Assembly (NCBI GenBank): GCA_001465115.1
Contig: CP013614.1
Coordinates: 2,046,001-2,110,000, forward strand
Source of the DNA: Enterococcus silesiacus
GTDB taxonomy: Bacteria; Bacillota; Bacilli; Lactobacillales; Enterococcaceae
Reading direction: 5' to 3'
Length of the DNA: 64,000 nucleotides
The notes beneath the pieces are model-generated. The model was not told where the DNA came from, did not search any database, and was given only the letters and a program-made list of their open reading frames with translations. Both the position numbers and the translations under genes were made by a program. This document shows, one piece after another, positions 18,873 to 28,393 of this stretch (position 1 is its first letter; each line of letters opens with the position of its first letter).

Positions 18873-19506
18873 CTACATACAGCTCCTTCTCTTCTATATA
18901 GTGTATCACACTATCAGGCAATAAGTAGCGCGTAGAACAACCATTTTTGATTTTTTCTCGAATCAGTGTTGAGCTAATATCCATTTGAGGCACATCCACC
19001 CAAATAATTGGATACGGTGTAACAGTTCCGTAATGCGGACGACGAATTCCTACAAAATTAGTCAATGTCAACAATTCATCGATTTTATACCACTTTGGTA
19101 AATATTCTACCATGTCTCCGCCAATGATAAAATAGTAATCTGTATCTGGATTGTTTTGTGTTAAAGCCTTCATCGTGTCATAGGTATAACTTTTTCCCTT
19201 ACGGAACAACTCAATGGGCTCAACCGCTAAATTATGATTGTCAGCAATCGCAAGTTCCAACATTGCTAACCGGTGTTTACTATCGATCGTCTTTTTTTCA
19301 TCTACATGAGGCGGTAAATAAGTAGGCATCAAATAGACTTTGTCCAACCCAAGCTGTTGTTGCACTTGGTCAGCCATCACTAAATGAGCCAAATGAACCG
19401 GATTAAAATTCCCGCCTAAAATTCCTACCTGTTTACGCTTTTGAAAAAGCTCTGCTTCTTCCACAACTACTTCTGCTTTTAATGCTGCATTCGTATTTGT
19501 CCCCAT
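18862..19506 (-). CDS. nadD: Nicotinate-nucleotide adenylyltransferase
   Basis: A 214-residue enzyme that makes deamido-NAD from nicotinate mononucleotide and ATP. The nucleotidyltransferase motif is GILGGNFNPVHLAHLVMA and the C-terminal motif ISSTLIREKI. It carries an N-terminal extension of about 30 residues before the fold, relative to many homologues. ATG 19506 is chosen because the longer TTG start overlaps GGAGGT. Gene order yhbY-nadD-yqeK is conserved in Firmicutes. Confidence 0.95.
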   Translation of the reverse strand: MGTNTNAALKAEVVVEEAELFQKRKQVGILGGNFNPVHLAHLVMADQVQQQLGLDKVYLMPTYLPPHVDEKKTIDSKHRLAMLELAIADNHNLAVEPIELFRKGKSYTYDTMKALTQNNPDTDYYFIIGGDMVEYLPKWYKIDELLTLTNFVGIRRPHYGTVTPYPIIWVDVPQMDISSTLIREKIKNGCSTRYLLPDSVIHYIEEKELYVDGF

Positions 19507-19524
19507 TTTTCCTACCTCCAAGTT

Positions 19525-19836
19525 TTAAATTGCTTTAACTTCTTTAGAGATTTTTTGATATTTTTCGTTAGATGATGGTTTAAATAAAACTAATACACGG
19601 CCGATGATTTGGACGATATCACAATGAATATCTGCTTTTAACGCTTGTGCTACATCTTCAGCAATCTCATCGGTATTTTGTAGCAATGTGACTTTGATCA
19701 ATTCACGTTTTTCCAATGCTTCGTTGATCTGTACCACCATCGCAGAATTCAAGCCGCCCTTACCAATTTGAAAAATCGGTTGTAAATGGTGCGCTTGACT
19801 ACGTAAAAAACGCTTTTGTTTTCCTCTTAAATCCAC
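19525..19836 (-). CDS. yhbY: YhbY/CRM-domain RNA-binding protein
   Basis: A 103-residue single CRM domain with the GXXG loop in IGKGGLNSAMV and the starting signature LRGKQKRFLRSQAHHLQP. YhbY proteins associate with pre-50S ribosomal particles. The gene lies 18 bases before nadD and 31 bases after yqeH, within an operon that also codes for the ribosome-biogenesis GTPase YqeH and for RsfS, which supports a role in ribosome assembly. Confidence 0.94.
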   Translation of the reverse strand: MDLRGKQKRFLRSQAHHLQPIFQIGKGGLNSAMVVQINEALEKRELIKVTLLQNTDEIAEDVAQALKADIHCDIVQIIGRVLVLFKPSSNEKYQKISKEVKAI

Positions 19837-19867
19837 TAATTTTCCTTCTCTCTGTTCTCACTTATAA

Positions 19868-20983
19868 TTAAATCAATGCTTTTCTTCTTAAAACATCCAC
19901 GCCTTTAGGTGCCCAACCAGCAACGACACATGGTTCTGTTACCGTGATCCAGCCAAGTCCAGCAAATACGATATCTGTTTTTTCTTTGATCGAAAACTCA
20001 AAACGAACCAACTCAGGAAATTCTGCGACTTCATCTGGACGTGGCGGTTGTAATAATCCACCCACATGTTTTTCATAAAAAGCATCTGCGGTAGCTGATT
20101 TAGTACGGTGAATTGATAAGTCATTTGATACATAGGCAATAAATGAACTACGTTCCCCTTGAACAAAATCAAATCGAGCTAAGCCACCTAAAAATAAGGT
20201 TTGTTCAGCATTCAACTGATATACTTTTGGTTTGATTTCTTTTTGCGGTGCAATGATTTTTAAATCTTTTTTACCTAGATAATGCGCCATTTGATGACGA
20301 TGAATGATCCCTGGTGTGTCAATCAAGAAATGTCCGTCATCCAAAGGAATTTCAATTTTATCTAATGTCGTTCCTGGAAATTGCGACGTTGTGATAACAT
20401 CTTGAACACCAGCAGTCTGCTTAATGATTTGATTGATCAATGTTGATTTTCCAACATTTGTTACCCCAACCACATAAACATCCTTACCATCACGATATTT
20501 TTCGATCGTTTCAAGCAAGTTTTCCATTTCTTGAGGTTTCTTCGCACTAGTCAGTAAAACATCAACAGGACGTAAGCCTTCTTCATGCGCACGCTCTCTC
20601 ATCCATTGGATCATTTTGGGTTTCTTTAATGATTTTGGGAGAATATCGACTTTATTTCCTACCATCAATACTGGATTATCCCCAATAAAACGGTGCAGTC
20701 CTGGAATCAATGAACCATTAAAATCAAAAATATCGACAACATTCACGATCAACGCGTCTTCTTTACCCAGTTCATTTAATAACCGTAAAAAATCATCGTC
20801 TGTCAAATGAACATCCTGAATGTCATTGTAATGTCTTAAACGAAAACAGCGTTGGCAATAAACTTCCCCTGTCTCCATCCCTTTCTCAAAAGCAGCCTTT
20901 GGCGTATAGCCCAATTCATTTGGGTGCTCTGTTTGAATGATTGCACCGCAACCGATGCAATGAATCGCTTCTTGCTCGCTCAT
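19868..20983 (-). CDS. yqeH: Ribosome biogenesis GTPase YqeH
   Basis: A 371-residue circularly permuted GTPase needed for 30S assembly in Bacillus. A zinc finger (CIGCG near residue 8 and CQRC near 45) precedes the GTPase domain, whose motifs appear in the permuted order: NKVD (G4), TSAKK (G5), GVTNVGKSTLIN (G1), then DTPG (G3). The start is ATG 20983, which overlaps the yqeG stop codon as ATGA; a longer version would start inside yqeG. Confidence 0.95.
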   Translation of the reverse strand: MSEQEAIHCIGCGAIIQTEHPNELGYTPKAAFEKGMETGEVYCQRCFRLRHYNDIQDVHLTDDDFLRLLNELGKEDALIVNVVDIFDFNGSLIPGLHRFIGDNPVLMVGNKVDILPKSLKKPKMIQWMRERAHEEGLRPVDVLLTSAKKPQEMENLLETIEKYRDGKDVYVVGVTNVGKSTLINQIIKQTAGVQDVITTSQFPGTTLDKIEIPLDDGHFLIDTPGIIHRHQMAHYLGKKDLKIIAPQKEIKPKVYQLNAEQTLFLGGLARFDFVQGERSSFIAYVSNDLSIHRTKSATADAFYEKHVGGLLQPPRPDEVAEFPELVRFEFSIKEKTDIVFAGLGWITVTEPCVVAGWAPKGVDVLRRKALI

Positions 20984-21507
20984 TCTAGTCCGCCTTTCCA
21001 TATCATATCTGGATGTTTCTTCCCTAAATGTTTCATGATTTTTCGTTCAAAAAATCGATTGATTCTTGTATTCCATCCATCCGTGTCAACAATCGGACGA
21101 ACTAAAATATTTCTAATTCCTGCAGCATTTGCCCCTCGAATATCAGTCATGATCTGATCGCCGACCATCACTAACTCTTCTGGTTTCATTTTTAATTTTT
21201 TCTCTGCTTCTCGGAATCCTCTTGTCGAAGGTTTCAAGGCTCTAGATACATATTCTAGATCAAATTTTTCTACTGCGCGTTTTATGCGGCTGGATTTATT
21301 ATTTGAAACGACCACAACTGGAATCCCGGCATTTTTCATTTCCAGAATCCATGTCAGTAATTCTTCGGTCCCGTCTGGATTATCCCAAGCAATCAAGGTA
21401 TTGTCCAAATCGGTCAACACGGCTTTGATCCCTAATTTTTTTAATTGGTTCGGTGTGATTTTATAAATCGCATCGACCATCCAAGTTGGTTTAAATTTTG
21501 AAAACAT
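20980..21507 (-). CDS. yqeG: YqeG-family HAD phosphatase
   Basis: A 175-residue HAD-superfamily (subfamily IIIA) protein. Motif I is LTDLDNTLIAWD, motif II the VVVSNN segment and motif III/IV VGDQIMTDIRGAN. The start at ATG 21507 (MFSKFKPTWMV) is supported by GGAGT seven bases before it and by the family start; a longer frame begins 12 codons upstream. It is the first gene of the ribosome-assembly/NAD cluster and overlaps yqeH. The substrate is not known with certainty. Confidence 0.92.
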   Translation of the reverse strand: MFSKFKPTWMVDAIYKITPNQLKKLGIKAVLTDLDNTLIAWDNPDGTEELLTWILEMKNAGIPVVVVSNNKSSRIKRAVEKFDLEYVSRALKPSTRGFREAEKKLKMKPEELVMVGDQIMTDIRGANAAGIRNILVRPIVDTDGWNTRINRFFERKIMKHLGKKHPDMIWKGGLE

Positions 21508-21733
21508 AGGAACTCCTCTCATCTCCACGATGAACTTTTTCATAGTGAAAGGAGTACTAAGCTAGCACTCCTCCAATTTGTATTATACTGCATTTTACCA
21601 AAAAATTCTATAAATGCTCATCATAAGTTTTCATAAGATTCGATGACAATCATGTAACATAAGTAAACATGATTATGTCTCTTTCCTAAGTTGTGTGATA
21701 AACTTTTTTAAACAAATGAAATGAGGGAATGCA

Positions 21734-22126
21734 ATGACCGTTATAATAGAAAAAGCGTCGATCAATCTGTTTGTCCCAGATACGGAAGAAGCAATGAACC
21801 TTTATGAAACAATATTTGATGCAAAAAAACTAGAATTATCGGTTACAAAAGAAATGAAATCAGGTCGTTTTAGCCTTGGAGAAAGTCTCTTTGCTTTAGC
21901 CGATGAACAACCAGAAAATGGCGGAAAATCACCTTTGACCTTAAAAGGAACGCCACTTTGTATCCAATTGATCTGTAATAATGTAGAAGAACTTGTTGAA
22001 AAAACATTAGCTTCAGGCTGTACTCTGGAAATGCCTATCACTGTCGTGCCACATAAATTTAAAGTAGCAAATATCAAAGATCCGTTTGGTTTTGTTTGGT
22101 CGATTTCAGAGGTTTACACGGATTGA
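21734..22126 (+). CDS. VOC (glyoxalase/PhnB-like) family protein
   Basis: A 130-residue protein with the two beta-alpha-beta-beta-beta halves of the VOC fold. It has a typical start (INLFVPDTEEAMNLYETIF), a central segment and a C-terminal DPFGFVWSISEV with the conserved DPFG. Members include PhnB-like and antibiotic-binding proteins; the ligand cannot be told from sequence. A GAGGGAATGCA site precedes ATG 21734. It is a single plus-strand gene converging on accA and originally shared a bidirectional terminator with it. Confidence 0.85.
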   Translation: MTVIIEKASINLFVPDTEEAMNLYETIFDAKKLELSVTKEMKSGRFSLGESLFALADEQPENGGKSPLTLKGTPLCIQLICNNVEELVEKTLASGCTLEMPITVVPHKFKVANIKDPFGFVWSISEVYTD

Positions 22127-22130
22127 TAAG

Positions 22131-22174
22131 TAAAAAAAATGGAACTAGCACATTTTGGCTTGTTCCATTTTTTT
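22131..22174 (+). terminator. Bidirectional terminator (VOC gene; originally also the acc/fab operon)
   Basis: AAAAAAATGGAAC pairs with GTTCCATTTTTTT. The symmetrical A and T runs make it functional both ways. The MITE at 22177 now separates it from accA. Confidence 0.85.
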
Positions 22175-22425
22175 ACGGTTCTATAATATATTGTGTTGGT
22201 GGAAATCAAAAAAGATTTTCTACCAGCACTTTTTTAAGCATTTAAACACAAAAAGGAACAACTTCAAAACTTTTATCATTTTCGTTCACGTATTTATATT
22301 ATTCAAGGTCTTATTTTTTCACAACAATAAAAAAAGTCTGATAAGAATGTTCTATCCTTACCAGACCTAGATTTCTATTCAGTTATTTGGCTTACCAACA
22401 CAATTTGACGTAGAACCTTTTTTAC
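22169..22425 (-). mobile_element. MITE-like element, copy 1, with 8-bp target duplications
   Basis: The 241-bp element (22177-22417) has ends GGTTCTA..TTGTGTTGG as terminal inverted repeats. It is flanked by the perfect direct repeat TTTTTTAC (22169-22176 and 22418-22425), and the right copy touches the accA stop codon. It is the reverse complement of the element at 55526-55769 except for a core of about 45 bp. It has no transposase. The 8-bp duplication and the end style suggest mobilisation by an ISL3-family transposase (inference). It carries a terminator for accA-direction transcripts at 22327-22366. Confidence 0.92.
22327..22366 (-). terminator. Terminator carried by MITE copy 1
   Basis: On the minus strand GTCTGGTAAG pairs with CTTATCAGAC, followed by TTTTTTTATT. 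It now lies 60 bases downstream of accA. Confidence 0.75.
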
Positions 22426-23211
22426 TTAATATTTGCGGAAACGCTGGTAGCGATTTTCCAATAGTTCGTCCGTTTCAAGCTGTGATAACTCTGAAAACTT
22501 ACTAATAAGTGCTTTTTGAATCATACGATTGACCTTCGATTGTTCTAAAATTTCACCATTCATTTCTTCTGGAATCACTCGATCAATGATTGTTAGTTCT
22601 TTTAATTCAGTGGCGGTAATTTTCATTAATTCCGCTGCTTCTTTGGCCCGGCTGCCATCTTTCCAGAGAATAGAGGCAAATCCCTCCGGCGATAATACAG
22701 CGTAAATCGTATGCTCCAACATCCACACTTCATCAGCTACAGCAAGTGCTAATGCACCACCACTACCACCTTCACCAATAATGATTGCGATGATCGGCAC
22801 ACTTAAATCAGCCATTTCTATCAAATTTTTGGCGATTGCTTCCCCTTCACCACGTTCTTCAGCTTCAATTCCACAATAAGCTCCTGCAGTATTAATAAAC
22901 GTAACAACTGGGCGCCCAAATTTTTCTGCTTGCTTCATTAAACGTAAGGCTTTACGGTACCCCTCCGGATGAGGTGCGCCAAAATTTCGTTCAATATTCT
23001 CAGGTAAGTTACGGCCTTTTTGAATGCCGACAACGGTTACTGGTTTTGCTTCTAATGTTGCGATACCGCCGACAACAGCTAAATCATCGCCAAAGTAGCG
23101 ATCCCCATGAAATTCCATGAAGTCACCAAAAATTGCTGCAATATACTCTAAAGTAGTATAACGATCCTGTGCCCGAGCTAAGGTGACAATATCATTGGCT
23201 GTTTTTTCCAT
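22426..23211 (-). CDS. accA: Acetyl-CoA carboxylase carboxyltransferase subunit alpha
   Basis: A 261-residue protein, the alpha half of the carboxyltransferase that moves CO2 from biotin to acetyl-CoA. Typical segments are [31 protein letters not shown] and the oxyanion-hole region [15 protein letters not shown]. The ATG at 23211, two bases after the accD stop, is preferred over an overlapping GTG at 23223. It is the last gene of the fab/acc operon. Its native terminator has been displaced by a MITE inserted right after the stop codon. Confidence 0.95.
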   Translation of the reverse strand: MEKTANDIVTLARAQDRYTTLEYIAAIFGDFMEFHGDRYFGDDLAVVGGIATLEAKPVTVVGIQKGRNLPENIERNFGAPHPEGYRKALRLMKQAEKFGRPVVTFINTAGAYCGIEAEERGEGEAIAKNLIEMADLSVPIIAIIIGEGGSGGALALAVADEVWMLEHTIYAVLSPEGFASILWKDGSRAKEAAELMKITATELKELTIIDRVIPEEMNGEILEQSKVNRMIQKALISKFSELSQLETDELLENRYQRFRKY

Positions 23212-23213
23212 CG

Positions 23214-24080
23214 CTATTTCCACCCTTTCATCGTATGAATCTTTATTAATTGACTAAGTACTTCTTGCAGCTGATTTCTAGGGACAATTTTATCAACAAA
23301 ACCATGATCTAACAAAAACTCTGCTTTTTGAAAATCATCAGGTAACTCTTGACGGATTGTTTGCTCGATTACTCGGCGTCCAGCAAAGCCGATCAAACTT
23401 TGAGGCTCAGCTAAGATAACATCGCCATCCATCGCAAAACTAGCAGTAACGCCACCAGTTGTCGGATCCGTCAACACAGTAATATAAAGTAGTCCTGCAT
23501 TACTATGACGTTTAAGCGCACCAGAGATTTTTGCCATCTGCATCAGAGAGAAAATCCCTTCCTGCATCCGAGCTCCCCCAGAAGCCGTAAAAATGATAAC
23601 CGGCAAGCGCTGTTCAGTTGCACGTTCAAATAAACGAGTTATTTTCTCACCTACAACTGTTCCCATACTTCCCATGATAAAATTGGCATCCATCACTCCG
23701 ATACCAAGTTCTTGACCATCAATTTTAGCTTTTCCTGTCAAAACTGCTTCATGCAGCTCTGTCTTTTCCTGCATTATCGTGATTTTATCCAAATAATCAG
23801 GAAAGTCTAACGGATCTTTTGTGACTAAATCTGTGTCCCATTCTTCAAAACTCTTCTCATCTACCGTCAATGCCAGACGTTCCCAAGCACCGATTCTAAA
23901 GCTATAGCCGCAATAAGGGCAGACTTTTTCTGCCCCCATATCTTTTGTATATAACGTACGTTTGCAACAAGGGCATTTAGCCCACATGTTATCAGGAACT
24001 GCAGGTTTTTTTACAGAAGATTGGTCGCCCGCGCGATTCGGATTGATTCGAATGTAGTTTTTCTTTTTAAATAAAGCCAT
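23214..24080 (-). CDS. accD: Acetyl-CoA carboxylase carboxyltransferase subunit beta
   Basis: A 288-residue carboxyltransferase beta subunit. It has the N-terminal zinc ribbon (CPCCKRTLY and CPYCGYSF, near residues 37-60) and the crotonase-like core with [12 protein letters not shown], the GGVTASFAM oxyanion loop and [13 protein letters not shown]. It pairs with AccA. It is 14 bases after accC, with accA following within two bases, so the stoichiometry of the two subunits is probably set by coupled translation. Confidence 0.96.
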   Translation of the reverse strand: MALFKKKNYIRINPNRAGDQSSVKKPAVPDNMWAKCPCCKRTLYTKDMGAEKVCPYCGYSFRIGAWERLALTVDEKSFEEWDTDLVTKDPLDFPDYLDKITIMQEKTELHEAVLTGKAKIDGQELGIGVMDANFIMGSMGTVVGEKITRLFERATEQRLPVIIFTASGGARMQEGIFSLMQMAKISGALKRHSNAGLLYITVLTDPTTGGVTASFAMDGDVILAEPQSLIGFAGRRVIEQTIRQELPDDFQKAEFLLDHGFVDKIVPRNQLQEVLSQLIKIHTMKGWK

Positions 24081-24094
24081 ACACCTGCTCCTTT

Positions 24095-25465
24095 TTAATT
24101 ATCGCTTTCTGGTTCCCAATTTGGTAAAAATGTTTCTTGTAAAAAACTTGTATCATACTCACCAGCTAAGACATTTTCATGCGTAATCAAATCTAGCTGA
24201 AATTCTGCATTCGTGATAATTCCATCGGTTACGATCTCATGTAAAGCCCGCTGCATCTTCATCAAAGCATCCATCCGGTCATCGCCATGAACGATCACTT
24301 TAGCGATCATTGAATCATAAAAAGGCGGAATTGTATAGCCTGAATACATGGCACTATCAACTCTTAAGCCCATGCCTCCACTAGGAAGCAATAAATTTTT
24401 GATCTTTCCAGGCGAAGGGGCAAAATTAAAGGCAGGATTTTCGGCATTGATCCGGCATTCAATTGCATGACCTGTGATCGTAATATCTTCTTGTGTGTAT
24501 GGTAATTCCTCACCAGAAGCCACTTTCAACTGTGCTTTAACCAGGTCGATTCCCGTAACCATTTCAGTAACAGGATGTTCTACTTGAATCCGAGTATTCA
24601 TTTCCATAAAATAAAATTCGCCAGATTGATCCATTAAAAATTCGATAGTTCCAGCATTTTCATATTGAACAGCTTTTGCTGCACGTACAGCCGTTTCACC
24701 TAATAGTTGACGTTTTTCAGCTGAAATTGCAATCGATGGCGATTCTTCAAGAACTTTTTGATTATTTCTTTGTAAAGAACAATCTCGTTCACCTAAATGA
24801 ATGACATGTCCATACTGATCACCTAAAATTTGTACCTCGATATGTCGTGCTGGATAAATAATCTTTTCCAAATACATATCATCATTACCGAAAGCCGCCT
24901 TTGCTTCTTGTTGTGCAGAGGTAAAATGCTGAGGCAATTCTTCTTTACTCAGCACTTTGCGAATCCCTTTGCCACCGCCACCAGCTGCTGCTTTCAGCAT
25001 AACTGGATAGCCGATATCATCAGCAATTGTTAAAGCTTCATCAACAGAACTGATTACACCGCGACTTCCAGGAATAACTGGAACATTGGCTTTTTGCATC
25101 AATTCCCGTGCGTTGATTTTGTTTCCCATCGCATCAATCGTTGCTGCTTTTGGACCGATAAAGGTAATATTGCATTCTTCACACATTGCCGCAAATTGGC
25201 TATTTTCCGATAAGAAACCAAAACCTGGATGAATTGCTTCAGCATTGGTTACGATCGCTGCACTTAGTACACTTTGTACATTTAGGTATGAATCAGCAGC
25301 TTTCGCTGGTCCAATACAAATAGCCTCATCCGCAAGCTGTGTGTGTAACGCTTCTTTATCTGCTTCTGAGTATACCGCAACGGTCTGCACTCCTAATTCA
25401 CGACATGCACGAATGATCCGAACTGCGATTTCTCCTCTATTTGCAATTAAAACTTTTGAAAACAT
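24095..25465 (-). CDS. accC: Biotin carboxylase subunit of acetyl-CoA carboxylase
   Basis: A 456-residue ATP-grasp enzyme that carboxylates biotin on AccB. Domains in order: the biotin carboxylase N-terminal domain ([20 protein letters not shown]), the ATP-grasp domain with the glycine-rich loop [13 protein letters not shown] near residues 160-172 and the catalytic [18 protein letters not shown] near 290, then the C-terminal domain. Length matches single-function bacterial AccC. It lies between fabZ and accD with gaps of 7 and 14 bases. Confidence 0.97.
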   Translation of the reverse strand: MFSKVLIANRGEIAVRIIRACRELGVQTVAVYSEADKEALHTQLADEAICIGPAKAADSYLNVQSVLSAAIVTNAEAIHPGFGFLSENSQFAAMCEECNITFIGPKAATIDAMGNKINARELMQKANVPVIPGSRGVISSVDEALTIADDIGYPVMLKAAAGGGGKGIRKVLSKEELPQHFTSAQQEAKAAFGNDDMYLEKIIYPARHIEVQILGDQYGHVIHLGERDCSLQRNNQKVLEESPSIAISAEKRQLLGETAVRAAKAVQYENAGTIEFLMDQSGEFYFMEMNTRIQVEHPVTEMVTGIDLVKAQLKVASGEELPYTQEDITITGHAIECRINAENPAFNFAPSPGKIKNLLLPSGGMGLRVDSAMYSGYTIPPFYDSMIAKVIVHGDDRMDALMKMQRALHEIVTDGIITNAEFQLDLITHENVLAGEYDTSFLQETFLPNWEPESDN

Positions 25466-25472
25466 AGCTCAC

Positions 25473-25895
25473 CTATCCAATCATAAAGGTCAATTCTGCT
25501 TCCGCTACTTTTTTCCCATTCACAGTTGCAGTTCCTTTGCCAATACCGGCTATTGATTTTACTTTCATAATTTCTACTTCTAATATCAACGTATCACCTG
25601 GAACAACTTTTTGTCTAAATTTAGCTTTATCGATTCCACCAAAATAAGCTGTCTTACCTTTAAAATCAGGCATAGACAATAGCGCTACTGCACCTGCTTG
25701 CGCCAATGCTTCAATAATCAAAACTCCAGGCATAACAGGTTCCCCTGGAAAATGACCTTGGAAAAAGGGTTCATTGATCGTCACATTTTTTTTGGCGATA
25801 ACTTTTTCACCCACAACGATTTCTTCCACTGTGTCTAACAGTAAAAAAGGGTATCGATGAGGAATAATTTCTTTGATCTCTTCTATATTCATCAT
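25473..25895 (-). CDS. fabZ: 3-hydroxyacyl-ACP dehydratase FabZ
   Basis: A 140-residue hotdog-fold dehydratase of fatty-acid elongation. The active-site His is in [17 protein letters not shown], which also holds the catalytic Glu. The start codon overlaps the accB stop (TAATG); a second ATG at 25892 gives better spacing from GGGAG and may be the real start. In E. faecalis a separate FabN does the isomerisation step, and the copy in this cluster is the plain dehydratase; I assume the same here from context. Confidence 0.94.
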   Translation of the reverse strand: MMNIEEIKEIIPHRYPFLLLDTVEEIVVGEKVIAKKNVTINEPFFQGHFPGEPVMPGVLIIEALAQAGAVALLSMPDFKGKTAYFGGIDKAKFRQKVVPGDTLILEVEIMKVKSIAGIGKGTATVNGKKVAEAELTFMIG

Positions 25896-26389
25896 TACAC
25901 TCCCTTAGCTACACGGAAAAGTGGTTGGTTAAATTCAACAACATCTTCATTTTGTATCAAGACTTCCGTGATTACACCATCAACTGTTGCGGTAATTTCA
26001 TTCATAAGCTTCATTGCTTCAACGATACAAACGACATCGCCCTTTTTCACTGAATCGCCTACTTGTTTGAAGTTTTCTTTATCCGGTGCCGGTTTTAAGT
26101 ATACCACTCCTACGATTGGAGAAATAATTTCTTCTGTATTTTCTGGCTTTAGTTCATTTTTTACAGTTTCTTTTACTGTTTCTTTGACCTCAACTGTTTG
26201 ATTAGTAACTTCTGCTGTTCCGGGATTCATCGTGTTACTGTCAGTTGCTTGTTTGACTTCATTCGATGATTTTTGTGTCACTTTATTTTTATTCATGTAA
26301 AGACCAAACGAACCTTCTCTAAGATCAAATTCAGTTAATGTTGATTGGTCAAACTGTGTTAATAATTCTTTCACTTCATTGATATCCAT
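25895..26389 (-). CDS. accB: Biotin carboxyl carrier protein of acetyl-CoA carboxylase
   Basis: A 164-residue protein. An N-terminal helix ([21 protein letters not shown]) and a flexible Thr/Val/Glu-rich linker at about 45-80 lead to a C-terminal biotinyl domain with the biotinylation motif EAMKLMNE, whose Lys is modified by BirA. The linker contains the near-repeats [15 protein letters not shown]. It is one base after fabF and overlaps fabZ, within the fab/acc operon. Confidence 0.96.
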   Translation of the reverse strand: MDINEVKELLTQFDQSTLTEFDLREGSFGLYMNKNKVTQKSSNEVKQATDSNTMNPGTAEVTNQTVEVKETVKETVKNELKPENTEEIISPIVGVVYLKPAPDKENFKQVGDSVKKGDVVCIVEAMKLMNEITATVDGVITEVLIQNEDVVEFNQPLFRVAKGV

Positions 26390-26390
26390 C

Positions 26391-27626
26391 TTAATCCTCC
26401 CAACGTTTTAAACAAAGTACTGCATTATGCCCACCAAAGCCGAAAGAATTTGTTAAAGCATAATCAAATTCATGTTTTTGACTTTCATTTGTGACAATAT
26501 CAATTTCAATGGCTTCATCCACTTGTTCAATATTGATTGTTGGTGGAATAAATTGATGTTGTAAAGCATTCAAAGTGGCAATGGCTTCAATCCCACCAGT
26601 GGCTCCTAATGCATGTCCTGTCATACTTTTCGTACTACTGACACGAACATTTTTAGACGCTTCACCCAGTGCAGTTTGAATTGCCTTGGTTTCTGCTACA
26701 TCATTTGATGGTGTACTTGTGCCATGAGCATTAATATAGCCTACTTTAGAAGCCTCGATTGCCGCTTCTTCAATTGCTAGTTTCATCGCTTTAGCAGCAC
26801 CACTTCCGTCAGGTCTAGGAGACGTCATATGATACGCATCACAATTTGAACCATAACCTACGATTTCACCTAAAATCTTAGCACCTCTATTTTGAGCATG
26901 TTCCAACGATTCAAGAACTAAAATTCCAGCCCCTTCTCCCATCACAAAGCCACTACGGTCTTTGTCAAAAGGAATCGAGCCTCTCTTTGGATTTTCTTCA
27001 GCAGTTACAGCTGTTAATGAAGCAAAGCCTGCAATTCCTATTTCAGTAATAGAAGCTTCGGTTCCGCCTGCTAATAATACATCTGAATAACCATGTTTGA
27101 TATTTCTAAAAGCTTCACCGATCGAATTATTTGCCGTAGCACAGGCTGTGACTGTTGCGGTACAAGTTCCTCTTGCACCTACACGTAAAGCGATATTACC
27201 GGCCGCCATATTTCCGATTGCCATTGGTATAAACAAAGGCGCTACTCGTTTAGGTCCTTTTTCACGCATTCGGGTCACTTGATCTTGAATCGTTTGAAGT
27301 CCACCAATCCCAGAACCTACCATGACACCAAAACGGTCAACATCGATTTGCTCTGTATCTAATTTACTCATTTCCATTGCTTCTAACGCTGCATAAATAC
27401 CATACAGAGAAAATAAATCCATTCGTTTTGCATCTTTTTTGGCAAAGTATTTATCAAAAGGCAAATCCTTTACTTCTGCTGCTAAGGTAATACCTGTTTC
27501 GCTTGCATCAAATTTAGTAATCGGACCAATGCCATTTTTTCCCGTTTGCAAACTTTCTAAAAAGGTCTCTGCGTCATTCCCGATGGGGGATGCTACACCA
27601 TAACCTGTAATAACTACGCGATTCAT
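26391..27626 (-). CDS. fabF: Beta-ketoacyl-ACP synthase II
   Basis: A 411-residue condensing enzyme of the thiolase fold. The catalytic Cys is in TVTACATANNSIG (near residue 163) and the two His in NAHGTSTPSNDVAE (near 303) and MTGHALGATGG (near 340). The GFGGHNAVL C-terminus is typical. It elongates acyl-ACP using malonyl-ACP. It is located 26 bases after fabG; the accB start is one base after its stop. Confidence 0.97.
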   Translation of the reverse strand: MNRVVITGYGVASPIGNDAETFLESLQTGKNGIGPITKFDASETGITLAAEVKDLPFDKYFAKKDAKRMDLFSLYGIYAALEAMEMSKLDTEQIDVDRFGVMVGSGIGGLQTIQDQVTRMREKGPKRVAPLFIPMAIGNMAAGNIALRVGARGTCTATVTACATANNSIGEAFRNIKHGYSDVLLAGGTEASITEIGIAGFASLTAVTAEENPKRGSIPFDKDRSGFVMGEGAGILVLESLEHAQNRGAKILGEIVGYGSNCDAYHMTSPRPDGSGAAKAMKLAIEEAAIEASKVGYINAHGTSTPSNDVAETKAIQTALGEASKNVRVSSTKSMTGHALGATGGIEAIATLNALQHQFIPPTINIEQVDEAIEIDIVTNESQKHEFDYALTNSFGFGGHNAVLCLKRWED

Positions 27627-27652
27627 TCAATCGCTCCTTTCAAGTTTGTTTA

Positions 27653-28390
27653 CTAGCCATGCATGACTAGACCACCATCTACATTCAGGACTTGTCCTGT
27701 GATATACGGACTTGTCGCTAAGAAGATAGCTGTATTCGCTACGTCTTCTACATGCCCAAACGATTGTAATGGAATTTGCTGACTCATTTGTTCTTTTATT
27801 TTATCGGACAACACTTCTGTCATTTCAGTTTCGATAAATCCTGGAGCGATAGCATTACAAGTAATGCCTCTTGCTGCAACTTCTCTTGCAACAGATTTGG
27901 TTAAGCCAATGACTCCAGCTTTACTTGCTGCATAGTTGGCTTGACCGATATTTCCCATCAATCCGACGACACTAGACATATTGATGATGCTACCACTACG
28001 TTGTTTCATCATTTTTTTGATCGCATGTTGCGTCATATTGAATGTTCCAGTTAAATTAATTTGGATACAGCGAGTAAAATCTTCTTCAGACATTCTTAAT
28101 AGTAATTTGTCATTTGTGATTCCAGCATTATTTACTAAGACATCAATCGATCCTAAACCATCAACTACCGCTTGAATCATTTTTCCAGCAGACTCAAAAT
28201 CAGCGATATCTCCAGATATACCGATACATTTCACGCCAAAAGCTTCCACTTCTGCAATTAACTCAGTACTGATTTCGCCACGTCCATTTAAGGCAATATT
28301 CGCCCCTGCTTTCGCAAAAGCTAAAGCAACTGCTTTCCCAATACCTCGTGTACTACCTGTAACAAAAATATTTTTTCCTTTTAAATCCAT
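27653..28390 (-). CDS. fabG: 3-oxoacyl-ACP reductase FabG
   Basis: A 245-residue short-chain dehydrogenase that reduces beta-ketoacyl-ACP with NADPH. The cofactor motif GSTRGIGKAVALAF and NNAG (VLVNNAGITNDKL) are present, and the Ser-Tyr-Lys triad is in INMSSVVGLMGNIGQANYAASKAG. The conserved C-terminal VDGGLVMHG closes the chain. It begins three bases after fabD, so it is part of the same transcript. Confidence 0.97.
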   Translation of the reverse strand: MDLKGKNIFVTGSTRGIGKAVALAFAKAGANIALNGRGEISTELIAEVEAFGVKCIGISGDIADFESAGKMIQAVVDGLGSIDVLVNNAGITNDKLLLRMSEEDFTRCIQINLTGTFNMTQHAIKKMMKQRSGSIINMSSVVGLMGNIGQANYAASKAGVIGLTKSVAREVAARGITCNAIAPGFIETEMTEVLSDKIKEQMSQQIPLQSFGHVEDVANTAIFLATSPYITGQVLNVDGGLVMHG

Positions 28391-28393
28391 TCG

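Noticed and set aside
22155..22370. 71-codon frame across the first MITE
   Set aside because: It starts in the terminator and runs through the mobile element; no trace of a transposase motif was found in it.
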